Shown piece by piece: positions 25,575-34,546 of a stretch of 64,000 nt of DNA. Position 1 is the first letter of the stretch, and every line of letters begins with the position of its first letter. The stretch spans positions 46,475 through 110,474 of the forward strand of contig CANJRD010000011.1 in NCBI GenBank assembly GCA_947476695.1, read 5' to 3'. The translations under genes and the position numbers were made by a program. This DNA comes from Rhodospirillaceae bacterium. Lineage in GTDB: Bacteria; Pseudomonadota; Alphaproteobacteria; Rhodospirillales; Rhodospirillaceae. The notes below the pieces were generated by a model. The model was not told the DNA's origin. It searched no databases and was given only the letters and a program-made list of their open reading frames with translations.

Positions 25575-27184
25575 GGGTTGGCTGTTTGAGGGTCGACGAA
25601 GTAGGCGGTGAAGCCTCCGGGCAAAACCACACTGTCCCGCGCCATTGCTTTCACGGCATCGACATATGCTGCCGCCCAAACGGTGAAGCGAGAGTTCTCC
25701 GTCCCGTTGACCGCCCAGTCGGAAACGAGCACGACTTTCGGGCGCGATGTCTTGGTCTGCGCGATGGTCCTTTCGAGCCAATCAGGCTCGGTCGCGAGGA
25801 TACCGTCGTCGATGTAGAAATTGCGCAACAGCATGCGGCGCGAGGTCATGAAAGCGAAGCCCGGACAGTAAGGCAGGCAAACGATCGGTTCGCCCGGTTG
25901 TGAGTTCTGCTCGATGGCGTCGCGCACACGGGTGAGCAGTTCGTTTTCCGTCGGAGCCACCCGCACGTCGACGCCGTTGCGCGCGGTGAATCTGACGTCG
26001 CGACCCTTGGCGAGACCGATGGAGCCGGTGACTTCCGAGCCAAGCCCTATCCATGCGTAGAGCGCGAGATGGACGGCGATGAAGCCCGGCACGGCATATC
26101 GCGGCAAGGACACGGAGCTGTCGAGCACCTGACGCAGGAACACGCCGATCATGACCGCATAGCCGGGCATGAAGTTCGCCACATGCGGCAGGTCCGGGCG
26201 GAATAGGAAATAGTGCGGAAAGGCCGCCAGCGCCGCCGTCAGGCCGATCACCGCCGCGCCCAAAGCTTTATCGTTCCGGGCGATAAAATCGCGCCGCAGC
26301 TTCGTCAACGTGAACACGGCGAAGGCCGCCATGCCGACGACCGGCAAATAGACCGGGATCGCCGCCGCGCGATGATCCGCCTCTGCGCTGAAGATCCATG
26401 AAGCCCGCGGCCGGGCGAGCCCCGCCCCAAGCCCCGGGCCGCCCTGCGAGCCGGAAACGCCATTGAGCAGCGCGCCGATCATCAGGCGCGGATAGTCGAG
26501 ATACTGATGCAGCAGCAGGCCGCCATATCCGCCGGCAAGAGCCGCGACCGTCAGCGGCAGCGATGCGGCGACAAAGCCTGTGCCCGCCGCCGTCGCCAAT
26601 TCGCGCGTGCGCTGCGGCGCGCTTCTATGCACAAGCCCAAGCAGCACGATCAATGCCGCCGCGAAGACGTAGCCGAAATCCGGCCGGATCTGGAACGACA
26701 GCGCCAGCGCCGCACCGGCAAGGCCAGCATCGAGCCGGGTCGCGCCGCCGTCGCGCGCGATCATGCGCGCCTGCGCCGCGACATTCAGCATCACGCAGAG
26801 GCCGTAGAAGGACGTCGCGGGGAAGGCCGGCACCAATAGGATGACGAGCGTGATGATGGCGGCGATACGCCAGTCTCGCGTGAGGCGCGACAGGGCATCG
26901 AACAACAGGACGTTGGTCAGCGCGATGCAGGCGAAGAAGAAAAGCTTCACCACGGTGAAGCTGACGCCAAAGATGCTGAACAGCGCCTCGCCCAGCTTGA
27001 ACCACAGGATGCCGTAGCCAAGGGCCATGTCCTGCGGCGCGCGGCCGTTCAGCAGTTCGTAGCAGATCTGCGCGAAGCTTCCGTCGTCGGTGTAACCGAA
27101 GCCGCTGCGGAGATAGAGCGAATAATAGATCGCCGAGGCGAGCAGGACCGCCGCGCCGCCATATCCTTGAGCAGCCCCCCGCAT
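25571..27184 (-). CDS. Polytopic membrane protein, glycosyltransferase-39/PMT-like
   Basis: A 537-residue integral membrane protein with about ten hydrophobic helices and a soluble C-terminal domain of about 130 residues. An acidic motif after the first helix, GFGYTDDGSF, sits where lipid-linked-sugar transferases of the ArnT/PMT type carry catalytic Asp residues. It lies 10 bp after the Wzt-like ATPase gene, so it could add or remove a sugar on the exported glycan from a lipid-linked donor. ATG at 27184 is preferred to TTG at 27190. Family membership is inferred from layout, not a diagnostic motif. Confidence 0.7.
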   Translation of the reverse strand: MRGAAQGYGGAAVLLASAIYYSLYLRSGFGYTDDGSFAQICYELLNGRAPQDMALGYGILWFKLGEALFSIFGVSFTVVKLFFFACIALTNVLLFDALSRLTRDWRIAAIITLVILLVPAFPATSFYGLCVMLNVAAQARMIARDGGATRLDAGLAGAALALSFQIRPDFGYVFAAALIVLLGLVHRSAPQRTRELATAAGTGFVAASLPLTVAALAGGYGGLLLHQYLDYPRLMIGALLNGVSGSQGGPGLGAGLARPRASWIFSAEADHRAAAIPVYLPVVGMAAFAVFTLTKLRRDFIARNDKALGAAVIGLTAALAAFPHYFLFRPDLPHVANFMPGYAVMIGVFLRQVLDSSVSLPRYAVPGFIAVHLALYAWIGLGSEVTGSIGLAKGRDVRFTARNGVDVRVAPTENELLTRVRDAIEQNSQPGEPIVCLPYCPGFAFMTSRRMLLRNFYIDDGILATEPDWLERTIAQTKTSRPKVVLVSDWAVNGTENSRFTVWAAAYVDAVKAMARDSVVLPGGFTAYFVDPQTANP

Positions 27185-27194
27185 CGGCAAACGA

Positions 27195-28568
27195 TCAGGT
27201 TGGGGGCGGCGTCACACCCCGGTCGATCGCGACCAGGGTAATCGGCACGCCAATCATCGCCAGCGTCGCCGAGGAGGACAGCACCTCGAAGATCACCGCG
27301 TCATGCAGCCAGTGGCGTTGGATGTGACGCTCCTGGGAGCCGTCGGCGAGCGCCACCGTCAGCGTATACGCGCCGCAAGACATCGCGGGCCACCGGAAGC
27401 GGAAGCGGATGGCGGTCGCCTCGCCCGGCCGCAGCGGCACTTGCGCGACATCGTCGCGATAGCTGTTGTCGCCCAAGGTTTGCTGGCCGAGACGATCCTT
27501 GACGATGAAGCCGAAGATCGGCTGTTCGACTGCCACCTCGGCAAGGGCGACGATCTTGAGATCGATCTCCTGCCCTTCCTCGACGCGGTCGAGGCGGCGG
27601 TCGGTCGCCGGATCGTAGAGACCGGCCTCGATCAACTTCGCGCCACCCTGGCCGAAGCTGCTGGCCTCGGGATTGAACGGGGAAATGCCGGTGACGCCAG
27701 CGGCGCGCCATCCCCCGGGAGGACCTTCGTACAGCAGGACGCTGTCGCCCCGCACCGTCGGCGCGGCCAGGTCCTGGCGGACATTCGGCAGTTCCAGCGG
27801 ACGATCGTGCATCGCCGCCATGTAGTCTTCGCAGACGCGGCCCGCGGGGCCTTCGCCACGAACCGTTCCCTGATCGAGCCAGATCGCGCGGTCGCAAAGC
27901 CCCATCACGGAACTGAGGTCGTGACTGACGAACAGGATCGAGCCGCGCTGCTTGAAGGCCTTGAGGAAGCGCATGCACTTCTGCACAAAACGCGCGTCGC
28001 CAACCGCCAGCGCTTCGTCGATGATCAGCACCTCGGCATCGACATGGGCCGCGACCGAGAAGGCCAGCCGCATGAACATACCGCTGGAGTAAGTCCGCAC
28101 CGGGCGGTCGATGAATTCGGCGAGTTCCGAGAACGCGATGATGTCGTCCATGCGCGCGGCGATCTCCGCAGCGGTCAGGCCGAGGATCGTGGCGTTCATC
28201 ACGATGTTTTCGCGGCCCGTGAAATCGGGCTCGAAGCCGGCGCCGAGTTCAAGCAAAGCCGCGACACGGCCGCGCGACAGCACTTCGCCCGAACTGGGCG
28301 TGACGGTGCCGGTGATGATCTGCAGCAGGGTCGACTTGCCCGCGCCGTTGTTGCCGATGATGCCGACGGTTTCGCCGCGGCGGACGTGCAGCGATACGCC
28401 CTTCAACGCCTCGAAACGCGGATAGGTACGCCACGGCATCAGCAAGTGCAGGAACCGCTGCGACGGCGCGCGATAGAGCACGTAGTGCTTCTTCACGTCG
28501 GTCGCCACGATCACGTCGTCGCCGGTCTGCGCCGTGGTTATGGGCATGGGATCGCCGTCAAAGGACAT
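27195..28568 (-). CDS. Polysaccharide ABC exporter ATPase with glycan-binding C-terminus (Wzt-like)
   Basis: A 457-residue ABC ATPase of the Wzt/RfbB type. Walker A is GNNGAGKST at 72-80, the signature YSSGMFMRLAFS follows, Walker B is VLIIDEAL, and the H-loop is VSHD. From about residue 270 a beta-rich extension follows, as in Wzt proteins whose C-terminal domain recognises the modified end of the O-polysaccharide. The start at 28568 lies within the end of the permease gene (11 bp overlap). It powers export of a finished undecaprenyl-linked glycan. An alternative ATG at 28547 would shorten it by seven residues. Confidence 0.93.
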   Translation of the reverse strand: MSFDGDPMPITTAQTGDDVIVATDVKKHYVLYRAPSQRFLHLLMPWRTYPRFEALKGVSLHVRRGETVGIIGNNGAGKSTLLQIITGTVTPSSGEVLSRGRVAALLELGAGFEPDFTGRENIVMNATILGLTAAEIAARMDDIIAFSELAEFIDRPVRTYSSGMFMRLAFSVAAHVDAEVLIIDEALAVGDARFVQKCMRFLKAFKQRGSILFVSHDLSSVMGLCDRAIWLDQGTVRGEGPAGRVCEDYMAAMHDRPLELPNVRQDLAAPTVRGDSVLLYEGPPGGWRAAGVTGISPFNPEASSFGQGGAKLIEAGLYDPATDRRLDRVEEGQEIDLKIVALAEVAVEQPIFGFIVKDRLGQQTLGDNSYRDDVAQVPLRPGEATAIRFRFRWPAMSCGAYTLTVALADGSQERHIQRHWLHDAVIFEVLSSSATLAMIGVPITLVAIDRGVTPPPT

Positions 28569-29427
28569 CGGCGAAACTCTTCCGCACGGCGGTGAAGAAG
28601 GCCAGCCCCGCGGCCGCGACAATCCAGGCGATCAGTGCGTAAATACCAAGACCGGCCCAATCCGGCATCCCGCCATAAAGCAGCACCTGACGCGCCTGAA
28701 CGGCGATGAACGACACCGGATTGAACATCACCACCTGTTGCAACACGGGCGAGAGCTGACCGAGCGGATAGAGGATTGGCGACAGAAACAGCGCACCGGT
28801 GAGCACGAGGCCGATCACCTGACTCAGGTCGCGGAAGAAAACCCCCAGCGCTGCGAGAAACCAGGCGAGCCCCATCATCATCAGCACAAAGGGCGCCAGC
28901 ACGATGGGGAACAACAGCGCCGTCGCATGTACACCGCTGCCGAAGATCGCCACGGCCACCAGCAAGATCAGCGTATTGATGCCTGTCTGGAACAAGCCGG
29001 CCAGGACCGTCGTCACCGGGATGATCTCGAGCGGAAAGACCGTCTTTTTGACGAGGTTGGTGTGCTGCACAACCGCGCCGCAAGCCTCGCCCAGGGACTG
29101 CGCCATCAGCCAGTAGACAAGGATGCCGGCGAACAACGTCAGCGCGAAAGGCTCCGATGACGTCGCCTCCGCGTCCGCCCAACGGGTCTTCATCACCACC
29201 CCGAATGCGAAGGTGTAGATCGCGAGCGTGAAGAACGGCACGAGGACCGTCCACAGGAAGCCCAGCGTCGTCACGCGGTATTGCCGCGAGATCGCGCGCA
29301 ACAGGAACTGACGCAAGGCAACGCGCCAGCGCAGGATCACCAGCGGCGGCACGATGATCGCCAGCCAATCCGATCCACCGGCGGCGCGCGCATTGGACGG
29401 AGACATCGTCAGGCTACGGGAAGTCAT
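28558..29427 (-). CDS. Polysaccharide ABC exporter permease (Wzm-like, ABC-2)
   Basis: A 289-residue ABC-2 type permease with six predicted helices. The N-terminal amphipathic stretch ends in LRAISRQYRVTTLGFLWTVL, the usual gate of Wzm/KpsM proteins, and the second half contains FRDLSQVIGLVLTGALFLSP. The ATG at 29427 is preferred to earlier in-frame starts (up to 29499), which give an unlikely N-terminus. The partner ATPase starts inside its 3' end. The pair moves a lipid-linked polysaccharide across the inner membrane. About 210 bp separate it from the rightward glycosyltransferase genes, so both operons share a divergent control region. Confidence 0.93.
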   Translation of the reverse strand: MTSRSLTMSPSNARAAGGSDWLAIIVPPLVILRWRVALRQFLLRAISRQYRVTTLGFLWTVLVPFFTLAIYTFAFGVVMKTRWADAEATSSEPFALTLFAGILVYWLMAQSLGEACGAVVQHTNLVKKTVFPLEIIPVTTVLAGLFQTGINTLILLVAVAIFGSGVHATALLFPIVLAPFVLMMMGLAWFLAALGVFFRDLSQVIGLVLTGALFLSPILYPLGQLSPVLQQVVMFNPVSFIAVQARQVLLYGGMPDWAGLGIYALIAWIVAAAGLAFFTAVRKSFADVL

Positions 29428-29641
29428 CGCGCTCGTTATGATGTGCCGGGCGTCGGGCCAATGCCGACCATCCACGTGGAAGCGCTCACGATACCGCATC
29501 GGCTGCGCAACATCGACCCTGATTGAAGCCTTTCGAGCCGGAGGAAGCCGCCGAACGCCTTGGAATGCCTTGCCAAATTGCGCCCTCTGGGCTACCTGAT
29601 CTGCTGCGATTCATGCCCCGCATCGCCGGGCCGCTCGAGCC

Positions 29642-32491
29642 TTGAGCCACGACTTCGATCTCGATGGCCGGCTGCGGGCGCGAATCAAAGCATCGGATCA
29701 CATCGGCATGGCCACCTTCGATATCGGCGCACATCGCCTCTGCTTCGCGTTCCCGCGACTGGTCACCGAGATCGGCTCGTGGCACGGCCATATCCCGTTC
29801 GCCTTCCTCTGCGCCGAATTGCTGCGGCCGCGCGTGTTCGTCGAACTCGGTGCCTTCCGCGGCGATTCCTACTGCGCCTTCAATCAGGCCTTCGAGGAAC
29901 TGGACATCCCGGGCACCAGCTATGCGGTGGATACCTGGTCGGGCGATGCGCATACGGGCGGCTATAACGACGAAGTCTATGACACGCTGAAGAAGCACCA
30001 CGACCCGCTTTACGCGAAACGCTCGCGCCTGCTGCGCATGACGTTCGACGAGGCCTTGGCCAAGTTCAACGACAATACCGTCGATCTGCTGCACATCGAC
30101 GGGCTGCATACCTATGCCGCCGTGCGTCACGATTTCGACACCTGGCTTCCGAAGATGAGCGACCGTGGCGTCGTGCTGTTCCACGACGTCAATGTGCGCG
30201 AAGGTGACTTCGGCGTGTGGCGTTTGTGGGAGGAGCTTTCCAAGCGCTATCCACATTTTGCGTTCACACACAGCAACGGCCTTGGCGTTCTGGCCGTCGG
30301 CAAGAACGTGCCGAAAGAGTTCTTGGATTTCCTGGCGCAGGCCAACGATCCGCAGCAGCAGGTGCAGGAAATCTTCTATGCGCTGGGCCAGCGCATTTCG
30401 ACGGTTGCCCGCCTTGAGCGCGCCGACGCGGAACTCGCGATCTATCGCCGCGACATCCCGCTCGCGCGCGAACGCATCGCCGAACAGGATGCAAGGATTG
30501 CCGGACTGTACGGCGACCTCTCCGCCGCCGGCGAGCGCGAAAACACGGCTCGCCAGAGCATCGAAACGCTGCATGGCATGATTGCCGGCCGCGAAAAAGA
30601 TATCGCCGATCACCAGAAATATATCGGCGAGCTGACGCAGGATATGGATCGGCTGGGCGCCCAGATGCGCGGCCTGGAACGCGAGATCGCCGACCTGCGT
30701 CACCACAACACCAATCTCGACAGCGAGCGTTATCGTCTCGCGGGCATTATCGATGCCACATATCGCTCGACGTCCTGGAGGATCACCAAGCCGATCCGCT
30801 TCGGCAGTCGCCTTGCGGTTAAACTGATCAATGTGCTGCTCGGGCGCTCCCATCAGCGCGAAGTCCATGCGGCGCCGACGGCCGCGGCGCTCGCCCCCAA
30901 TCCCGACGAGGATCACAGTCCGGATCTCAGTGACGCGCAACTCCGGCCGCTGATCTCGCTGATCATGCCGGTTTATGAAATCGATCCGGCCTTCGTGACG
31001 AAAGCGGTTGAGTCCGTTCAGGCGCAAACCTACGAGAACTGGGAGCTGTGCATTTGCGACGACGGCTCGAAGCGCAGCGACACGCAAGACTCGCTGGCCC
31101 GCCTCGCCGCCGCCGAGCCGCGCATCAAGCTCGCGCGCCTGGAACCGAATGGCGGCATCTCCGCCGCCAGCAATAAGGCGCTGAGCCTGGCGAAGGGCGA
31201 GTTCGTCGCCTTCCTCGATCACGACGACGCGTTGGCGCCGCATGCGCTGGCGCATTATGTGCGCCGTCTGAACGATAAACCGGACACGGACGTCTTCTAC
31301 GGCGACGAGGACAAGACCGACACGGAAGACCGGCGCTTCGAGCCGTTCTACAAACCGGATTGGTCGCCGATCCTGTTCTGTGGCGTGATGTACGTCGGCC
31401 ATCTGCTGATGGTACGCCGCAGCCTGGTCGAGGAAATCGGCGGCTTCGACGGCACCTACAACGGCGTGCAGGATTTCGAGCTGATGTTGCGCCTGTCGGA
31501 GAAGACGACACGCATCGAGCACGTGCGCCGGATCACCTATCACTGGCGCAACATCCCCGGCAGCCTGGCGGGCTCGGTCTCGGCCAAGCCGGAGATCGGT
31601 CTGAAACAAGCCAAGGCTGTGAACGCGCACTTTGAACGCACGAACGTCAAGGCGACGGCGCATCCGCACCCGAGCCTGGCGCACCGCCTGCAAATCGTCC
31701 CCGCGACGCCCGCCGACGCGCCCAAGGTCAGCATCATCATCCCGACCAAGAACGCGCCGGAGCTGATCGGTCGCTGCCTCGATACGATTTTCGGCAAGAC
31801 GACCTATCCGAATTTCGAGGTGATCGTCGTCGACAACGGCACGACCGACCCGCAGGCCAAGGCATGCTTGGCGAAGCACCCGGTCAAGATCGTGCCCTTC
31901 AACGAGCGCTTCAATTACTCGAAGGCCAACAACCTCGGCGCAGCCGCAGCGACCGGCGAATACCTTCTTCTGCTGAATAACGATACCGAAGTGACCGACC
32001 CGACGTGGCTGGGCGCGCTGGTGGCCTTCATGCAGCTGCCGAAGGTGGGCGCGGTCGGCCCCATGCTTCTGTATCCAAACCGGTCGGTGCAGCACGCCGG
32101 CGTGGCGCTGGGCCTTCGGGGCACGGCCGACCACGTGATGCGCGGTTCACCGCCGGATGCGGACGGCTACGCCGGCTCATTGGCTTGCACGCGCGAAGTC
32201 GTCGCCGTCACGGCGGCCTGCCTGATGGTACGCCGCCAGCTGTATCTGGATCTCGGCGGTTTACGCGAACAGTACGGCACGCATTATCAGGACGTCGATT
32301 TCTGCCTGCGCGTGCGCGCGGCGGGATTCAGCCTGCTGTACACGCCCGCGACGTCGTTGATCCATCATGAGAGCGCGACGCGCGGCACCGATTACGATCA
32401 TCTCGATCGCGCCCTGTTCAAGGACGCCTGGGATCACATCATCCTGAGCGGCGATCCCTATCACAATCCTGCTGTGCCGGCTTACGCCTGA
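29642..32491 (+). CDS. Three-domain protein: SAM methyltransferase, coiled coil, two GT2 glycosyltransferases
   Basis: A 949-residue protein. Residues about 60-220 form a class I methyltransferase (FVELGAFRGDSYCAF is the SAM loop, DLLHIDGLHTY the acidic site). Residues about 260-400 are a long coiled coil rich in Glu, Arg and Gln. Residues from about 437 are a GT-A domain (SLIMPVYE ... FLDHDDALAPH with DxD near 525), and from about 693 a second GT2 domain (SIIIPTKN ... LLNNDTEV). Probably synthesises and caps a surface glycan, the coiled coil acting as a length ruler as in WbdD/WbdA-type systems. The start is TTG at 29642, with no strong RBS; the first ATG is at 29708. The next gene overlaps by 1 bp. 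Confidence 0.9.
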   Translation: MSHDFDLDGRLRARIKASDHIGMATFDIGAHRLCFAFPRLVTEIGSWHGHIPFAFLCAELLRPRVFVELGAFRGDSYCAFNQAFEELDIPGTSYAVDTWSGDAHTGGYNDEVYDTLKKHHDPLYAKRSRLLRMTFDEALAKFNDNTVDLLHIDGLHTYAAVRHDFDTWLPKMSDRGVVLFHDVNVREGDFGVWRLWEELSKRYPHFAFTHSNGLGVLAVGKNVPKEFLDFLAQANDPQQQVQEIFYALGQRISTVARLERADAELAIYRRDIPLARERIAEQDARIAGLYGDLSAAGERENTARQSIETLHGMIAGREKDIADHQKYIGELTQDMDRLGAQMRGLEREIADLRHHNTNLDSERYRLAGIIDATYRSTSWRITKPIRFGSRLAVKLINVLLGRSHQREVHAAPTAAALAPNPDEDHSPDLSDAQLRPLISLIMPVYEIDPAFVTKAVESVQAQTYENWELCICDDGSKRSDTQDSLARLAAAEPRIKLARLEPNGGISAASNKALSLAKGEFVAFLDHDDALAPHALAHYVRRLNDKPDTDVFYGDEDKTDTEDRRFEPFYKPDWSPILFCGVMYVGHLLMVRRSLVEEIGGFDGTYNGVQDFELMLRLSEKTTRIEHVRRITYHWRNIPGSLAGSVSAKPEIGLKQAKAVNAHFERTNVKATAHPHPSLAHRLQIVPATPADAPKVSIIIPTKNAPELIGRCLDTIFGKTTYPNFEVIVVDNGTTDPQAKACLAKHPVKIVPFNERFNYSKANNLGAAAATGEYLLLLNNDTEVTDPTWLGALVAFMQLPKVGAVGPMLLYPNRSVQHAGVALGLRGTADHVMRGSPPDADGYAGSLACTREVVAVTAACLMVRRQLYLDLGGLREQYGTHYQDVDFCLRVRAAGFSLLYTPATSLIHHESATRGTDYDHLDRALFKDAWDHIILSGDPYHNPAVPAYA

Positions 32492-33669
32492 TGAACATCG
32501 CCTTCGTCGGATATCACCACTTCCAGGCCAACGGCACGGTCCACGTCTTCAACCTGGCCAATGCGCTGGTTGAACTCGGTCACCACTGCGCCGTCATCGT
32601 GCCAGATTCCCTGGAAACCGTGCACACGATCGGCACGCCGCTGTTCTCATACCTGACCTACGCCGACGCTTGCGCCGGCGCGTTGAAATTCCCCGACGGT
32701 CGCGGCCCGGACATCATCCACGGCTGGACCCCGCGCGAAGGCGTACGCCAGACGATCGAGGCATTGGTCGAACGTTATCGCTGCCCTTATGTCATTCATC
32801 TGGAAGACAACGAGCAGGTGATCGCCGCAAGCCAGCTGGGTTCGACCTGGGACAAGCTGACGAAGCTTTCCATGGCCGATCTCGACGCCGCGGTCGGCAA
32901 GGGGCTGACGCATCCGTTGCGCTATCGCCCGTTCCTGGAACGCGCCGCCGGCATGACGCTGATCATCGACCGGCTGTTCGAGTTCAAGCCGGACAACGTG
33001 CCCGGCATCCTGCTGTGGCCGGCCTTCGAGGCAAATATCTTCAAGCCGCAGCCCGCCGATCTGGAATTGCGCCGGTCACTGAATATCCCCGATGGCAACT
33101 TCCTCGTGGTGTACCCGGGTAACTCGCACCCGGCGAACGCCGCGGAGATCCGCAGCCTTTATCTTGCCATCGCCGCGGTGAACCGCCGCCGCATCCCCGT
33201 CACCTTGCTGCGCATCGGCTCGGACTACGCCGACTTCCTCGGCACGGAGTTGCGGGAGGTCCGCCGGCATGTAGTCGAATTGGGACGATGGGAGGCGCGG
33301 CGCGAAGTGATCGCGCAGCATCTCGCGCTTGCCGATGTGCTTATCCAGCCCGGCCGGCCGGATGCCTTCAACGATTACCGCTTCCCTTCGAAGCTTCCGG
33401 AGTTCTTCGGCATGGGCAAGCCGGTCATCCTGCCCAAATCCAACATCGGCCATCACGTGCGTGACGGCGTCGACGGCGTGCTGCTGCATGAGGGCAGCGC
33501 CCTCGAACTCGCCGAAAAGCTGGAGGCTGTGTTGCGCGACCCGGAACGCCGGACTATCCTCGGTGAAAATGCGCGTGCATTCGCGGGAGCTAATTTTAGT
33601 TGGCGCAAGGGTGGGGAAAAGCTCGCAGCCTTTTACCAGAGGCTCTGCGGCGCATCGCGGGGGGCCTAG
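32491..33669 (+). CDS. Family 4-type glycosyltransferase
   Basis: A 392-residue GT-B glycosyltransferase. The N-terminal Rossmann domain starts MNIAFVGYHHFQANGTVHVF; the C-terminal domain has VVYPGNSHPANAAEIRSLY and the nucleotide-sugar site SKLPEFFGMGKPVILP, where the Glu of E-x7-E is partly kept. Its ATG shares a base with the stop of the three-domain gene, so translation is coupled. It probably adds a sugar to the polysaccharide exported by the Wzm/Wzt pair. The last 70 bp are shared with the start of the next gene in another frame. Confidence 0.9.
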   Translation: MNIAFVGYHHFQANGTVHVFNLANALVELGHHCAVIVPDSLETVHTIGTPLFSYLTYADACAGALKFPDGRGPDIIHGWTPREGVRQTIEALVERYRCPYVIHLEDNEQVIAASQLGSTWDKLTKLSMADLDAAVGKGLTHPLRYRPFLERAAGMTLIIDRLFEFKPDNVPGILLWPAFEANIFKPQPADLELRRSLNIPDGNFLVVYPGNSHPANAAEIRSLYLAIAAVNRRRIPVTLLRIGSDYADFLGTELREVRRHVVELGRWEARREVIAQHLALADVLIQPGRPDAFNDYRFPSKLPEFFGMGKPVILPKSNIGHHVRDGVDGVLLHEGSALELAEKLEAVLRDPERRTILGENARAFAGANFSWRKGGEKLAAFYQRLCGASRGA

Positions 33670-34457
33670 GCACTGCCGCGCCTGTAACCGAGGCCGCGCC
33701 TGTAACCGAGGCCCCGCCTCCGTATACGGGACCGTGGAACTTCATCACGCCCGATGGGCTTAGCTACACCACCGTTGAAGATTATATCGACAGCAAGATC
33801 AACCTTCCGCACCTGGCCTCGATCGCCGGCGATCTGAAGGACGCGCAACGGCCTTGGTGCTTCAAGGCGGTTTTAAGCAAAGTCCCTCGCGGGGCACGCC
33901 TGCTGGAGATTGGCGGTGGCGATCCCTATGTCGCCAACCTTCTGGCCGGGGAAGGATATGATGTCTGGGTCATCGATCCCTACGAGGGGCATGGCCACGG
34001 CCCGACTGAATTCGAGGCGATTCGTCGTCAATTCCCGAAAGTGAAGTTCATTCGCGGATGGTTTCCGCAAGACCTTGGCATGCCCGAGGGCGAAGACACC
34101 TTTGACGCGATCTACTCGATCTCCGTGCTTGAGCATATTCCGCCAGAGCATCGTCCGCCTGTGACCGCAGCCATCCCCGCCCACCTCAAGCCCGGCGGAT
34201 GGAGCATTCACGCGATCGATCATGTCACCCACGGCAACGCGGCCGAGTTTCATCGCGACATGATCGGCGACTACGCGCGCGCTTTCGGATTTTCGCCGAC
34301 CGAGATCGAGGACGTTCTCAATCGTCTCGAGCAGGATCCCGAGACCTATTATCTCAGCGCCGACGGGCATAACTCGTGGCGCGGCAATCAGCCCTATCGG
34401 GACTTCCCCATGCGGCGCTGCGTCTCGATCCAGGTGTGCCGCCAGCCTAAACGTTAG
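33600..34457 (+). CDS. Class I SAM-dependent methyltransferase
   Basis: A 285-residue methyltransferase. The SAM-binding loop is LLEIGGGDPYVANLL, the acidic residue VWVIDPYEG, and a conserved SISVLEHIPPEH lies further on. It starts at a TTG that overlaps the GT4 gene by 70 bp, which is unusual, and has an extra N-terminal tail with two exact 18-nt repeats (AAPVTE twice). A later start within the tail is possible, but no ATG appears before residue 161. As with the first methyltransferase, it may modify a sugar or cap the chain end. Good frame conservation across its length supports it as a real gene. Confidence 0.85.
   Translation: MAQGWGKARSLLPEALRRIAGGLGTAAPVTEAAPVTEAPPPYTGPWNFITPDGLSYTTVEDYIDSKINLPHLASIAGDLKDAQRPWCFKAVLSKVPRGARLLEIGGGDPYVANLLAGEGYDVWVIDPYEGHGHGPTEFEAIRRQFPKVKFIRGWFPQDLGMPEGEDTFDAIYSISVLEHIPPEHRPPVTAAIPAHLKPGGWSIHAIDHVTHGNAAEFHRDMIGDYARAFGFSPTEIEDVLNRLEQDPETYYLSADGHNSWRGNQPYRDFPMRRCVSIQVCRQPKR
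33675..33710 (+). repeat. Tandem 18-bp duplication
   Basis: Two exact copies of an 18-nt unit (GCCGCGCCTGTAACCGAG) lie head to tail in the N-terminal tail of the methyltransferase gene, adding the residues APVTEA twice. A recent slippage event is likely. Copy number would vary without loss of frame. Confidence 0.9.
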
Positions 34458-34461
34458 GCTG
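34443..34461 (+). terminator. Hairpin over the stop of the methyltransferase gene
   Basis: Perfect 8-bp arms CAGCCTAA and TTAGGCTG with a 3-nt loop ACG contain the TAG stop codon (34455-34457). It closes the polysaccharide operon before the receptor gene. There is no following U tract, so it is a weak or Rho-dependent end. Confidence 0.5.
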
Positions 34462-34492
34462 ACCAACGCGCGTACAACCCAGAACGCCAAAA

Positions 34493-34510
34493 GATTGTTA
34501 TTTAACAATC
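34493..34510. promoter_or_regulatory. AT-rich palindrome, operator candidate
   Basis: Perfect 8-bp arms GATTGTTA and TAACAATC around TT, in a GC-rich genome, lie about 50 bp upstream of a good -35 box for the outer-membrane receptor. It could be the target of a repressor such as Fur or a local regulator. No known consensus is matched exactly. Confidence 0.5.
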
Positions 34511-34546
34511 GCTTATGCATGAACGCGCGATCACGCTAAACCAGTC

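Noticed and set aside
29486..32134. 882-codon minus-strand ORF
   Set aside because: It is exactly antisense to the methyltransferase-GT2-GT2 gene, whose motifs are clear. Its translation is rich in Arg, Gln, His and Val with no domain, as expected for the complement of a GC-rich gene.
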